Source of the DNA: Lutjanus erythropterus
Lineage: Eukaryota; Chordata; Actinopteri; Lutjaniformes; Lutjanidae
Assembly (NCBI GenBank): GCA_020091685.1
Contig: CM034603.1
Span: 6,577,848-6,641,847, forward strand
Reading direction: 5' to 3'
Length of the DNA: 64,000 nucleotides
Shown here one piece after another: positions 13,130 to 24,984 of the stretch. The translations under genes and the position numbers were made by a program. The notes under the pieces were generated by a model that worked only from the letters and a program-made list of their open reading frames with translations, did no database searches and was not told the origin of the DNA. Every line of letters starts with the position of its first letter. Within the stretch, counting starts at the first letter, position 1.

Positions 13130-13515
13130 GGTCGCTCTTCTGTTTTTGGCAATATGTCCATACATTTATTTCCCTCTATATCTCTAAAAACAATCAACAC
13201 TGTATCATCAATTTGATCCTATTAATTGGGGAATCTTATATCCGTAAATCCAAATTTGTTCAGTCACAAACCATCTTTTTTGATTTTTGACAATGAAGAC
13301 AATCATTTACTTTAAAAAATAATTAAATAAATAATTGTATATTCTAAAAACAAGGAAGCCTTCAAAATATTGAATCTGTGTTCATTTTATATAACATTTT
13401 TACAGTATGAACTCATTAATGGTTTCTGTCTGTTCTGATCCCCTTACATTATTCATTTCTGTTTTCTTTTATATTTCAATGTTGCTGTTTGTCAATAAAA
13501 TGTTTAAAAAAAAAG
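13130..13515 (+). pseudogene. L1-type LINE 3' end (ORF2 tail, 3' UTR and poly-A)
   Basis: Plus-strand translation near 13222-13290 gives GESYIRKSKFVQSQTIFFDF and then a stop, resembling the conserved final 'YIHKCKF' stretch of L1 ORF2 proteins. About 200 nt later there is an 'aataaa' signal at 13494-13499 and an A-rich tail at 13504-13520. The order ORF2 end, short 3' UTR, polyadenylation signal and poly-A is what a 5'-truncated L1 insertion leaves. It is opposite in orientation to the remnant at 11.7-12.3 kb, so these are two separate insertions. Confidence 0.55.
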
Positions 13516-13520
13516 AAAAA

Positions 13521-14619
13521 TAGATAAATGAATAAATAAATAAAGCTTAATTGCAGCATGTTGGTTGCAACCAGAGATTAGCACCCTTGTAAAATTTAGA
13601 TCAAGAAATCTACATCCAAATAATCACAAACATCCTACAGTGACATCACCAATTTGACAAGAAACTATTTACATTTTTACAAGCTTAAACTAACTATTCC
13701 TGTGATTCCATATAGGAACAATTGAGATCCACAGAGAAAGTGTAAGAAAAGCTCAAACAAACTATTTAGATATTTACAAGGTGTAGGTTCATAGACAGAG
13801 AAAGTTTCAGAAAGTTTCCCTACAACTGGACTGCAGCGAGTGACGTCCTGCTGTCTCACACACACGCACGGCTCTGGAGGGGTACGTGCCGTTTAACTTT
13901 TGGCATGAGCCAGGACTTATAATAATATTGATCATGTTTGATTTTATTGGAACATCAAGGCTCAGACTGAGTTTTAGGACCGCCTTTCACCAAAGGACTG
14001 GGAAGACAGGAGGGCGCTGTGTCTCCAGCATGACACTCAGTGAGTTTGTGTCAGAAGTCTTGAGGCTGACATGTTGTTTGGTCCATAAAATGGATATATA
14101 TATATTTTTTAGTTTTTTGTCTCAAAAGTTCACTCACACCAATTGTTGGATTGTCAAAAATGTGGTGATTGATTAATCAGTTAATCATTGCAGCTCTACT
14201 TCACTTATCTTCCCCGTCAAGTTTATCAGTGTTGTTTCAAACCTTCTCAGGACAAAAAATTCTCCTAAAAACACACATCTTATTGTTTTATTTTGGCCAC
14301 AAACAGCCAACTTGAGCAGCTAAATTGAATTAAATTGAAACTAATCCAAAGCAGGCTCCATCCTCCATCACGTGTAATTTCGTGTCCATGTGTAATGTCA
14401 ACATGATGTGTAAAGATTTCAGCCTTTCCTGATATCTCTTTTTAATTAGTTTAGTTCCCGAAAGACTGTGATTACTTGCTGTTTCAGTGCGAGTCTGCTG
14501 CTGTCGTAGTGGTGGCCATCTCTCTTTTGCCTCACTTCCTTTCACAGTTTATAATGTCATAATTTTCCAGTGATCTTTAAAAAAATGTCTAACCTTTACT
14601 GGGAGTAAGAGTCACAGGC

Positions 14620-14669
<50 letters not shown>

Positions 14670-15111
14670 ACACACACACACCAATACCATGCGTCGGTCA
14701 GTTTATGGGAGGACATGGTCATTGTGACACAGCTCAGCTCGTAGGATATTGACATTCATGTGGCGACCCTCCTAAAACCCGTGTTGATAGCATTGATCGT
14801 ATAAACCTTAAATCAATGCGGCCCTGACCACTTGTAAAGCAGTAGCCTCGGCTGAATCCCAGCCTCCAGAGCTGCTCTCTGAGCATCACAGCTTGGCGTG
14901 TTTTTGAAAAGCCTGCCGAGCGAGACAAACCAATCCATAGCTTCCCTATGGGCTGTGAGGAAGGCACACAGCCCAAGAGCTCGGCCTGTTTGTAGTGCTG
15001 CTGAATCTCTGATGCAGACAACAGAGCACCACGGGTTGGTTTTTCAGCAATAACAAAAAAGAACAAAATGAAAATCTGTGTTTTAGCTGGAAGAAAAGAC
15101 AATTTCTTTCA
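13521..15111. other. intronic DNA with a partial 'attaatcgatta' repeat
   Basis: No exon seen. 14080-14200 contains a fragment of the 'attaatcgatta' family ('ttggtccataaaatgg' ... 'gattaatcagttaatcattgcagctctac'), whose end matches the 'gttgcagctct' terminus at 49551. The minus-strand frame at 14734-15102 has no recognisable domain. Confidence 0.45.
14624..14682. repeat. (CA)n microsatellite, about 59 bp
   Basis: An almost pure CA run with one interruption (cacataca) near 14664. It is the longest CA tract in the window. Confidence 0.95.
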
Positions 15112-16940
15112 TTAAAGCTGCACTAATCAATATTTTTATCAGTGAATCAAATGACTATATGAGAGCTGAAAGTTGCTCATAGGAAGATAGAATTTTAATT
15201 TGGCCAAAGTTGCATTAGCGGTTGCTGGGAGCAGTTTTCATGAAGATTAAGAGTTATTATTAACTGAAGTCAACTTATAATAACCTGTATAATCTCTATA
15301 AACAGATATCTGCATATGAATGCAAGGGACAAGGCGGACAGCTTTTGTATTATTGGTTGCCACCTTTTGAAAATTCTGACGAAAAGGTAAAAGTTTGTTA
15401 AGAAGCAGTATCAGAAGCATTCTGGGTTTTGTTTGTAGCCAATCACATTTGACCAGGCTGTGGTTGCTCGCATTCACACGGTCTTTGTGGAGACAAAAAA
15501 GGTGGAAAACTCAAGCCAAAATTCAATCAAGGAACCCCGCAACTATTGTCCCACAACAGTTTAGTTTTTCAATTTTTAATTACCTTATTTTTATTTTCAG
15601 TAGCTGATATGCAGGTATGTTTATAGAAATTTTAACTCCATTTTGCTTGAATGGAGTATTCAAGCATCCCAAGTTGCTAATTGGATTATTAATGATTACC
15701 AGCGCCGGAAAGAAAAGCCTTTGGTTATTCCTTACCAGGATATCGGTTGGCTAAACCTTGAAATATTGCCAATTGCCCCCAGATGGTTAATAGTTGTCAG
15801 ACAATGCCAATGTGTTCCGAGATCACCATTTTTGTTGCAGTTTTCTGTTATTACTCTTTATGGATGTAGCTCGGTAGCTAGCTAGTTAGACATAAAAGGG
15901 ATCATATCCATTCTTAATCTGACCTGCGAAGTTTTGATTGTTTGACTGTTTCTTCAGCTGGTTGAAATGACTTTCTATTGGACAGACCTATGTGAATTAG
16001 GGGACGTGGGTGGCAACTCAGACGTCTGGAAGCGGGCCAGCTTGTAGCAACAAACCTGGCCCATTTTTCTGAAACCCCAGAAGTCTGAAGGGCCTAAAGC
16101 CCATTTGTCCTGAAACGCAATGCCCATTGCTGTTGTTAGTTCAGTGACTCTCCCTGTCCAATGTATGCTGCTTTTGCTCTTAATAGACTATCTTTCTGGC
16201 CTTACACCAAATGACATCGAAAGCAATTTTACGGCTGATGACAGTATTCTGTTGTCAGAATAAAATAGTTTTACCTCATTTGGTTTTGTGCCCCCATCAC
16301 CCCAGTTAGGGTTCAGGTTAGCAACTTCTAGATACGTGTATTTTTAGGACAGTTGGGCTTTGGAGCAATGGCCAATCGCTTTCAGGAGAATGAGCTGTCT
16401 GAGAAATGGGTTTTCTGTTCTGTCCATTTTTTTTTGGACTACTGGGAGTTTGGGACAATGGGCCTGTCAAATAGAATTATTGCTAAACTCTGCTGTTCAC
16501 CTCAGCTCTATGGAGCGTGTCAATCTCTTAGCTCATTATTCTGATTTCACGGCCTGCAAATTCCATCCTCGTCCTTGTTTACACAAGCAGCAGGCAGCAG
16601 TTTCCAGCAAAAAAACCTCAGATAAACCCACCAGACACTACCTGCTCAGCACCAAAGCACAGCCAGACAGAGTTAGCAACTAACTGGTGAAGATAGTGGA
16701 GCATTTAGCACCTAAAGAGACTGACATTTGTCTTCAGAGTCTTTGGAGACCAAGAGCTAAAATAAGTGTGAATATGATATTAAGTTAGGTGGCCAGACGC
16801 ACAACACCAAATGTGTGCAAATGTTGCTCTGTTTCTGGTGATCGTATGAATGTGTGAGCAATTTTGTAAGGTGAAATTGTGACAGTGTTGTGCTTTCACC
16901 CTGTTTGCTGTCCCCAGGTTGCCAGTTAATGCAGCTTTAA
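15112..16940. mobile_element. TTAA-flanked element, about 1.8 kb
   Basis: The left end reads ttaaagctgcactaatcaat (from 15112) and the right end ...ttaatgcagctttaa (to 16940), giving a perfect 11-bp terminal inverted repeat TTAAAGCTGCA that includes TTAA on both sides. Inside, 16540-16920 carries motifs ('gttagcaact', 'gtggagcatttagca', 'ttaggtggccagac') that recur at 41700-41950, supporting a dispersed family. The TTAA duplication suggests a piggyBac- or Kolobok-type mobilising enzyme, but no transposase remains. The open frames at 15395-15885 and 16353-16683 are not recognised and have no domain. Confidence 0.6.
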
Positions 16941-17208
16941 ACTTGTAGATTTAACTGTTTTAACTGAGGAGTGTATGCAGGGTTCAGTTTACACAGTGGC
17001 TTTCGGGGGAGACATATTTTCCAGAGTGCACCGCTACTAAAACATGTCATATGCATGCGGTTAATTTAATGGTTTCTGAAACAAAAATAAAATTCTACTG
17101 CTGCTACTAGAGACAGTTAATACTGTCAGTAACACTTCATGTAGGCTAAATGACAACAATATAAGGCTGCTGTGTCAAAATTCAGTAATACATTTATCAA
17201 TCCAAAGT

Positions 17209-17480
17209 AGGACTGCAACTAACAATTATTTTCATAGTTGATTAATTGGTGAATTTTCTTGATTAATTGATTAATAGTTCTTTATTTTAAAATGTTAGAA
17301 AATGGTGAAAAATGTCCATCAATGTCTCCCAAAGTCCAAGATGACGTCCGCAAATGTCTTGACCCAAAGATATTCAATTTACTGTCATAGAGGAGTAACA
17401 AAAACAAAAATATTCACATTTAAGTTGATGAAATCAGAGAATTTGACCTATTTTTCTTTAAGAAAAATCACTCAAACTGA
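17209..17480 (+). mobile_element. 'attaatcgatta' family copy, 5' part
   Basis: Starts 'aggactgcaactaacaatta' and continues through 'gttgattaattggtgaa', 'tgttagaaaatggtgaaaaa' and 'ccaagatgacgtccgcaaa' to 'actgtcatagaggagtaac' and 'caaactgaaaat'. This is the best-preserved left half of the family in the window; the right AT-rich end is lost or eroded after about 17480. It is non-coding. Confidence 0.7.
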
Positions 17481-18230
17481 AAATCAGCATTTTTCGTCTT
17501 GTGACCCTCCCATTTGTGAATCTGCCAAAATCACACATTTGTTTAGCAAACCTGTGTGTTTTTGAGTACAGAGAAATAAAGGGACTTCTTGCGATGTTTA
17601 AGGCTTTTACAAAGCCTGGAACCAATGTTATAATGTGAACTCTGTGAATGCAAACTAATGTGAAGAGTTCATGAGTCAAAATGAACTAATCGATATATCT
17701 GTCTTTCCCTGTAAAGCCTTTGCATAATGTAACAAAGGCTTATAGAAATAGCTGTTTTGCAGTTGCATCACTCTCTCACACTGTCTCCCATCACTCCCCT
17801 GTCACTTCCCTTCTGTCTGTGAATTGTTATAATAGTGAGAAAATGAAATTAGGGCTGAAAGTTCTATTTACGACCACAAAAAGCAAGCCGGAATCAAACT
17901 AAGTTGCATTTTCTGTCAATCTGTCTGTTTATCGACTTCCTTCGCTCCTTGTCAGAATCATGGACAAGCGAGGCTGCTGCGGCACACAGAAGAAACAGGA
18001 CACACAGGATTGTTTTAGTCAGTGGAGATAATGTATAATAATGAAATTGTAATGTAAAGAGCAAATAAACACAAGACACTGGCATTTTTACTATTATTAC
18101 TTATTTCAGGAACATCATGTTTTAGAGCTCCCCTTAAATGTCTCAAAGTCAGCTGTCGGGTCCTCGTGTCCTTCTCGAGGTAGCCAAGCTCCTCTATAAC
18201 TGAAATTAAGTATTTTGAACTTGGACACTC

Positions 18231-18252
18231 CTTTTTCCTTTCCTTTCCTTTC
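18231..18252. repeat. (CCTTT)n simple repeat
   Basis: Short pyrimidine pentamer array: about four units of cctttc with one extra T. Confidence 0.85.
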
Positions 18253-19510
18253 GATGAAGTACTGAAACTTCTTGTTAGTTGAACAAACTAATCTGCACTA
18301 CTGTTCTCGCAGCGCTCCCATTTTTCATCTATCTGTGCAATCTACAGTAATGGAGCTCAAATTAGACAAACTTACTCAACTGACAAATAGCAAAAGTCGT
18401 TTTAAAGTTCAGAGCAGTATCAGAAAATTGGAAGGTTCCAGGACCAGACTATCAAACCATGACATCTGTGATGTACGGCATAATTTTTCTAATAATGTTT
18501 CTTTACTTGTCTGTTTGTGTTGCGCCTCAAGCTGTGTCTCAGTGAGCACACAGGAAAAGTCATGCAGACTTGATACGGCATCAGCATCAAATAATTTCCG
18601 CTCTGTGTTGGGATTTTAGCGAGAGCCGGTGTCTTACAAAGTAGACAGCATGCTTTTAATAAATCAGAAATGTTACATGCTGCTCGGCTGGTTTATTGTC
18701 CCTTCGCAAATGTATAGGACGCCACACTGGCTTCACACTGGAAAACAAATGAACAATGGACTGTTAGACTCAATTTAATTTCCTATACAGACAACCTTCA
18801 CTGAAAGAAAGGACAGAAAAAAATATAAAATGCAGAAGCAGCGTTGGATGTGTCAGTACCCATGTTCAGTCATGCCTGCCTTGTATTATTTGGCTTCATG
18901 GCCACTTGCGACACTGAATAACAAAGGGACATCTTCCTGATGACTCCTTTATGGAATCCATAAATGTTAGTTAGCTAATATGAGAGATGCAGTGACCCTT
19001 TCAGTAATACAAACATCATATTCACCTGATTCACCTTGATACACAGTGGACCTCATGCAAGAACATTTTCATATTCTTGTCTTATATTTTTCTTACTTTT
19101 TTTGTACAAAGGACTCGCCATGTCAGATTCAAGAAACACTCATAACTTAAGAAAACTGTGCAAATGATCCACCTGTACGTATTTGACTGTATGTGCATGA
19201 GACTTGGAGTTCGGAGTTTGACGTTCTGCTTTCAGAGATCCATAATAGAAAATCTGTGATTTTAACAGCATCAGCAGTGGAATTAAAAGACCTGCTGAGG
19301 CCAAGAAATGGGAAAAGCGAGTGCTGTCAATGCCGTGTTAACGCAGGGTCGGACTGTCACTGAAAAAAAGAAGAAATGTCTCGACTTAGGAGAAAGTCAA
19401 GTTCTCTTAAATCGCTCGTACGCACCACTTAAGAACACATCCGTCTCTTGCATGAGGTACAATGTATTGGTGGTGCAAAAAGATTGTAGGCTTATAATTA
19501 TAAATATTAT

Positions 19511-20066
19511 TTAAAGGGACATTTCATCCCAAGATCAAAATTATATATTTCTTCCCTGGCCTGTAGTGCTATTTATCTATTTATATTTTTGTTGGTGTGA
19601 GCTGCAGAAGTTTGGAGATATCAGCCATGGAGATGTCTGCATTCTCTCTGACAGAAACAGAGTAAATGGCACTCGGCTTGTGGTGCTCAAAGCACAAATC
19701 ATGACCCGGTTACTCAAGATAATCCACAGACCTTGTTGTGAGCAGTTTCATGTATGTAGAAAGTAGTTCCAGGTATGTTCTACTGCAGAAATAAAGTAGT
19801 TCCTACAGGAAACTGCTCAAAACCGAGAGATGAGTTTTGGAAAGAGACGCTGGTTTTGAATTATTCAAATGTATTTTTTTGGTGCCTCGAGCACCACAAG
19901 CCAAGTGCCATTAAGTCCAGTAATACTGGAGACAAGGCAGATGTCTCTATGCCCAATATCTCCAAAACTCACACAAAAAAACAAAAGAAGAAAAAAAAGA
20001 TGAACATCACTACAGGCCAGGGGGAACATATGTACTTTTGGTTTTGGGGTGGGGTGGTCTTTATAA
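19511..20066. mobile_element. TTAA-type foldback MITE
   Basis: The left end is 'ttaaagggacatttcatccc'. The left arm contains 'cctggcctgtagtgct', 'agatgtctgcattctc', 'aaatggcactcggcttgtgg' and 'tgctcaaagcac'. The right arm carries their complements in reverse order: 'gcctcgagcaccaca', 'gccaagtgccatt', 'gacaaggcagatgtctc', 'cactacaggccagggg', then 'ggttttggggtgg'. The whole is therefore a roughly 550-bp imperfect hairpin. The right TTAA is degraded (ttataa near 20061), so that boundary is approximate. It is non-coding; the open frames across it are artefacts. Confidence 0.7.
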
Positions 20067-20896
20067 ATCAGGTCCTATAAAAATAAAAACAAGCCACATG
20101 TTTTTCAGAATGGAGATTTGAAGGTAAAAGGTGGTACAAAAAAAACAGATATGATAGTCCAAATGTGTGTGAAAAAGGCTCCTTTCAAGTGAGTCCAAAT
20201 TTATTAAAAGTGCGATTATCTCCTGTATTTGCATGACATTCTGTTCCTCGGGACAAGACAGTCTGTCTTATCTCAACCCAAGTGTTCAATAATCATCACA
20301 ATTCCCCAACACTAATAGTAATTGAATATCAAAAGGTTTCATGCAGAGCACCTAAGCTATTATTTTCCTTGCGTTCTGGCGTATATTTCTAATTTTCGTC
20401 TGTTTGTAGAAACACGTTGAATTCCTACCTCTCATTCACCGCCACCAAATGAATTAGTCACACCTGGACGAGTGTAAAAATGAGTTTTGGATTGTGCAGA
20501 TGAAACTTTGGGAACGGTAGTGGCTCGAAGCAGTTAAACATTTGTGGCAAGTGACTCTCAGAATATAAATATATACACGTACATATGCAGAAAGCAGCTG
20601 AATATAGCTAAAATGAATGAAAGTAAAGTTTGATTTAAGAGGAATCATATAATTCAACATGAGAGACAATCACTAAACATAGTTGGTATTAATTAGGTGT
20701 AACTGGAAATTTCAAGTTAATCACATGTGACATAGTGTGTAGTATTGGAGAATCATTTTTTATTTGAAGGGGTGAGAGGAAACCAATACATTTATTCCTG
20801 ACACAAGTATAAAAGCATTAGACTGTGTAATAACAGTTAATTACATGCTTATGACAAGTACAAAATTTATCACTGTAGTTGAAATCAAGGAAAATA
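20067..20896. other. intronic DNA between two transposons
   Basis: AT-rich, no exon or named repeat recognised. Confidence 0.4.
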
Positions 20897-20904
20897 TTCA
20901 TAAC

Positions 20905-23187
20905 TAGTGCTGTCAGGCGATTAAAAAAATTAATCTAATTAATTACAGGATTTGTAATTAAATAATCTAATTAATCACATTTTAATCTCATATCTGCTAA
21001 AGGTCCCCAAATAAAGAATTTGAATTCTAGGACATTACAAAATTGTAGTGCATGACTAATCAATTGAATACACAAGGTACAAATCACTGCGTTCTTGTTA
21101 ATAGTCCCGTTTTTGTTCTTTTTATAAATAAACTTGCCGTTCAAAGGTCCAAGTAAACTTGCCTCGCTCTTAGGGCTGCAACGGATCAAAAAAACTCACG
21201 GTTCAGATCGTATCATGGGTTTGAGTCACGGATCGGATCATTTTTTGGATCAGCAAAAAAGAAAAAAGTGGTGGGATTAGAGTTAAATTATTTTAAAAAT
21301 GCACTTGTCTTCGATACTTGTCTAGTTCGGTAAAGTTGGAAAGATATTCACAGATTCGGACTTCCGCCATCAATAAGTCATTAGTGATACGTTGTCAAAA
21401 CATAAACGAGGCCTCTTTCCCATCGTTGTAAGGTAGACAATGTGCTACAAGCCCAGTTTTATCAAAAGTAGCTGCCTTTCAAGCTGCAGAAATAACATTG
21501 GTGTCTATGAGCAGCCGGCTGTGAGACGAGTGGATAGGGACCGTCTGCTAATTGCAAAACCGCTACAGCAGCGAAGAGAAACACTACACAGATATTCAAT
21601 AACTTCACTCTTAGACAATGTAGTGTCACCAAAATCACTGCAGCCATCAACTGGCCCCTGCTGATCATACTACAACACTTGGTTTGATATAAAAAATATA
21701 CTGAATTTTATTATTAATATAAATTCTTTAAAATGATGTTGTTGTTTTTTTTTTATATCAAACCAAGTGTTGTAGTATGATCAGCAGGAGCCAGTTGATG
21801 GTTGGACAGAGTTTAATTCTTCTACAGTATGTAAAAGTGAAGTTATTGAATTTTATTATTAATAAAAAAAATCCTACAGTACATAAGAGTGGAGTTATTA
21901 AATTTATTACAAATAAAAATTCCTTAAAATTATGAAAAAAAAAATTAATATCAAACCAAGTGTTGTAGTATGATCAGCAGCATCCAGTTGATGGCTGCAG
22001 TAAATTTGGTGACACTACAATGCATAAAAGAGAAGTTATTACATTTTATTATTAATAAAAATTCTTAAAATTATGAAAAAAAAATTTTTAATATCAAACC
22101 AAGTGTTGTAGTCTGATCATCAGGGGCCAGTTGATGGCTGCAGTGATTTTGGTGACACTACATTGTCTAAGAGTGAAGTTATTGAATATCTGTGTAGTGT
22201 TTCTCTTCGCTGCTGTAGCGGTTTTGCAATTAGCAGACGGTCCCTATCCACTCGTCACACAGCATGCTGCTCATAGACACCAATGTTATTTCTGCAGCTT
22301 GAAAGACAGCTACTTTTGATAAAACTGGGCTTGTAGCACATTGTCTACCTTACAACGATGGGAAAGAGGCCTCGTTTATGTTTTGACAACGTATCACTAA
22401 TGAGTTATTGATGCCGGAAGTCCGAATCTGTGAATATCTTTCCAACTTTACCGAACTTCTTTGTCTGTCTGTAATTATCACCATAGTTATGTAATGTAAT
22501 AATAACGATAATAGTAATGATAATGGTAATATATTAAAAACTTCAAACTTATACAGTGCTGTACTATGTATATACTATACATATATTAGATCATTATACA
22601 CTGTACAGTATAATACACAACTATGCTCTGTAGTCTGGCTCAATGTCCCGCCTACAGCAGCACATCTGATTGGTTAGAAGTCACGATCAATCAGCAGACA
22701 CACTGCGTCACAGACGGGGTGAGACAGAGCTGCAGCGGTGAGCAGAGAGGAGCTGTGTAGAAGTTAAGACAGCTGATATCACCAAAGTTTCAATCATCAT
22801 CACAGTTTGATGATCTGTTTCTTTGGTGATAGCAGAGTTACATCAGTGAAAAAAGTTACGGTCTGGATTTCACTCAAGGTGATGTGACGACTTTTAAATC
22901 AGTCGCTCTTCACAGAGATGCGCTGCACACAGTCGCATCTGTCCTCTTTTCACTGCAGCTCTGCATTGAGATTTCTGGTATTATAACTTATACAAAAGTA
23001 ACAGTGACAGTAAAACTATGATGCTCACATGTGGTCCGCGGATCACACGCGTGCCGAACTCAATGGGCCAAATTTAAAATGCTTGCGCATTGACTTGCCA
23101 CTCATGATTAATTGCGTTAATTTTTATAGCCCGTTAATTTGCAACGTAATTAATTAATCTAATTAACGCGTTAAACTGACAGCCCTA
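20905..23187. mobile_element. hAT-like DNA transposon, non-autonomous, 2.28 kb, with target duplication
   Basis: Ends are TAGTGCTGTCAGG... at 20905 and ...AACTGACAGCCCTA at 23187, a terminal inverted repeat of about 12 bp (one is TAGTGCTGTCAG, the other complements to TAGGGCTGTCAG). Both sides carry the identical octamer TTCATAAC (20897-20904 and 23188-23195), the 8-bp target-site duplication diagnostic of the hAT superfamily. Subterminal sequence is rich in ATTAATTA-type motifs, including 'aacgcgttaa' near 23165. No transposase frame is present. A second sequence starting 'agggctgcaacggatcaaa' at about 21173 looks inserted, and a large palindrome (listed separately) occupies 21323-22457. Confidence 0.85.
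21323..22457. repeat. 368-bp-arm inverted repeat inside the hAT-like element
   Basis: The arm at 21323-21690 ('agttcggtaaagttgg' ... 'cacttggtttgatat') is repeated in reverse complement at 22091-22457 ('atatcaaaccaagtg' ... 'ccaactttaccgaact') with few differences. This is why near-identical open frames appear at 21462-21668 (minus) and 22131-22319 (plus). In the 400-bp spacer the inner end of the right arm occurs two more times in the same orientation (starting near 21756 and 21951), each followed by an 'ttattattaataaaa' AT block. No known protein domain could be assigned to either arm. Confidence 0.85.
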
Positions 23188-23199
23188 TTCATAACACAT

Positions 23200-23490
23200 T
23201 AATAATATTTTAGTGACAGCTGATATTAAAACCACATGACAGTATTATCTACTGTTCACATGTAAAGCTAAAATGTTTGATTATTAGGCTGGCTATGGCA
23301 TGTTTATGACAGGTTATGTTGTCTTGGTTAATGTCAATAAAAAAACATCTAAATCAGTGTCATTAAAAATGACATAACTGAATAGATGACACTCAGTGAC
23401 AACAGTCATAAGCATTCACAAAGATTCCTTCATGTTCATGACAGGTGTTATGTCAGGCTTATGCACACCCTTTCAAATAAATTGTTACTG
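23200..23490. mobile_element. 'gtcatgaca / cataacac' repeat fragment
   Basis: Contains repeated 'tgacataac', 'catgacaggt' and 'gttatgtcaggcttatg' motifs and ends in 'cctttcaaataaattgttac', close to the common fish MITE terminus 'cttcaaataaagtgttac'. Boundaries are approximate and family recognition is from memory. Confidence 0.5.
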
Positions 23491-23565
23491 AATCATAATG
23501 TGATATTATTCAGTTGCTATATTGCATATAATTACATCAAGTATTACACAAATATTGTCCAAAGA

Positions 23566-23950
23566 TAACACAGGATAAGAACTTTATTAATCCAGACAGT
23601 AATTCTTGTGTTAGATTGCTCCAACATTACTGTAACATAATAACAACAACAGAGCAACAAATAAGTGAAATATTAAACATAAAATATAAAGTGCATAAGA
23701 AACAGTGCCTTAGAGAATAACAATAGATTAGATAAGTTAAGCACAGTAAGTAGCTAAACAAAAAATGCAGTAATGACAATTATATTGAAAGTAATATTGT
23801 GAGTTGTATTCAGAGGTAGTAAAAAGTTATACTGCATTGTAACTGTACATGATAATAATGAAGAATAGTGATAGTGAAAGTAATATTGCACAGTTTATTA
23901 AAACACCTTAAACCTTAACCGTAATAGAAAAAGAAAAAAAAAAAAGCACA
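23566..23950 (-). mobile_element. probable LINE 3'-end repeat ('aactttattaatcc')
   Basis: 'gaactttattaatccagaca' and the following 'acaataataacaacaacag' / 'ataaaatataaagtgc' blocks resemble a common fish LINE 3' region ('ctttattgatcc...aaattc'). It is AT-rich and non-coding. Weakly supported: recognition is by motif only. Confidence 0.4.
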
Positions 23951-24192
23951 AATAGCCCTATGCCTTGAATGTGCGTGTCAGTCTGTATGGCCAGAATTAA
24001 ATATTCACAATTACTTGATTGGATAATCAGGTAAGAGCCTCATTTAATCTAACAAAGATCAAAACCAGGCCATGCATAACTTAGTTCCTTCTCCCCATTC
24101 TTCCTGCTGATGCCTCACATTTCAGTCCACTTTTGTCTTCTTAATGGTTCAGTTTTTCAGTCCAACAGCCTATAAAAACTCACTCTTAGGCT

Positions 24193-24213
24193 TTTGTTGT
24201 TGTTGTTGTTGTT
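24193..24213. repeat. (TTG)n microsatellite
   Basis: Seven consecutive TTG-type units. Confidence 0.9.
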
Positions 24214-24966
24214 TGCGAGCAGATGGGAGAGACAAGAGGCATCTCCATGCATCACAAAGTCGATGGAGAGCGCCGAATGGTTCCCCCTCTCCGTTGTGGG
24301 CGGGACCTCAATGCGCTCTGTCACATTTATCCAAACGTTTGTACCACGTGACCGTAGAAATGTAGCTTAGCTCCAGTGGGTGTTGACTCCCTACAGTGTC
24401 ACAAACGGAGAATTCAGCTCCTAACATGCTTATCCACACATTCTTTTTTTTTTTCCTTCCATGTATTTTACATGGAATGTAAACATCATAAATAAGAATG
24501 AGCTACCTTAAATTTTTATTGTTTTCATGCTGGCCATATGTTTCTACAGCTCTGTATTTTGGAAGCCTGGTGCCTCATAGACCTTGCAGACCACAGTGCT
24601 CATTTGTAATTCAGCAATACTTGTTTACATGTTAAACTATTGTTGTTATTATATTCTTTTGTCTCATTTTATGCTATGTAATTTATTTATTAGTTACATT
24701 TTCATTCAATCCACTTGACACCAAATTTCCTCTTATAATCATTTCTTTACACTTATTATCATTTTGTAGTTCGGCTCGGATGTGTGGTTTAATGTAGTAT
24801 GAATGATCTGAATGAAGACCTGAGTTATGGAGAAATCTCCCTGCGTTATGGGTACATTTTCATGTCAGCAAAATCTTGGCAGCCAGCACAAGTCCCGCCA
24901 TCACCACCGGGATCATTATTTCCTCCCCCCCTGTAGGAGTAACCTTCTCTTGGTCAGTGAAAGAGG

Positions 24967-24984
24967 GAGAGAGAGAGAGAGAGC
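24967..24984. repeat. (GA)n microsatellite
   Basis: Uninterrupted AG run of nine units. Confidence 0.9.

Larger units (their letters stand above)
16941..19510. other. intronic DNA with scattered repeats
   Basis: No exon is supportable. It includes a fragment of the 'attaatcgatta' family (17209-17480, listed separately) and a (CCTTT)n tract. 18100-19300 shows nothing recognisable. Confidence 0.45.

Noticed and set aside
14624-14682. CRISPR-like or regulatory array
   Set aside because: Simple CA microsatellite; the window is vertebrate and has no spacer-repeat pattern.
21462-22319. Two near-identical 62-68 aa hydrophobic frames resembling a conserved small protein
   Set aside because: They are the two arms of one palindrome within a hAT-like element; identity reflects DNA inversion, not protein conservation.
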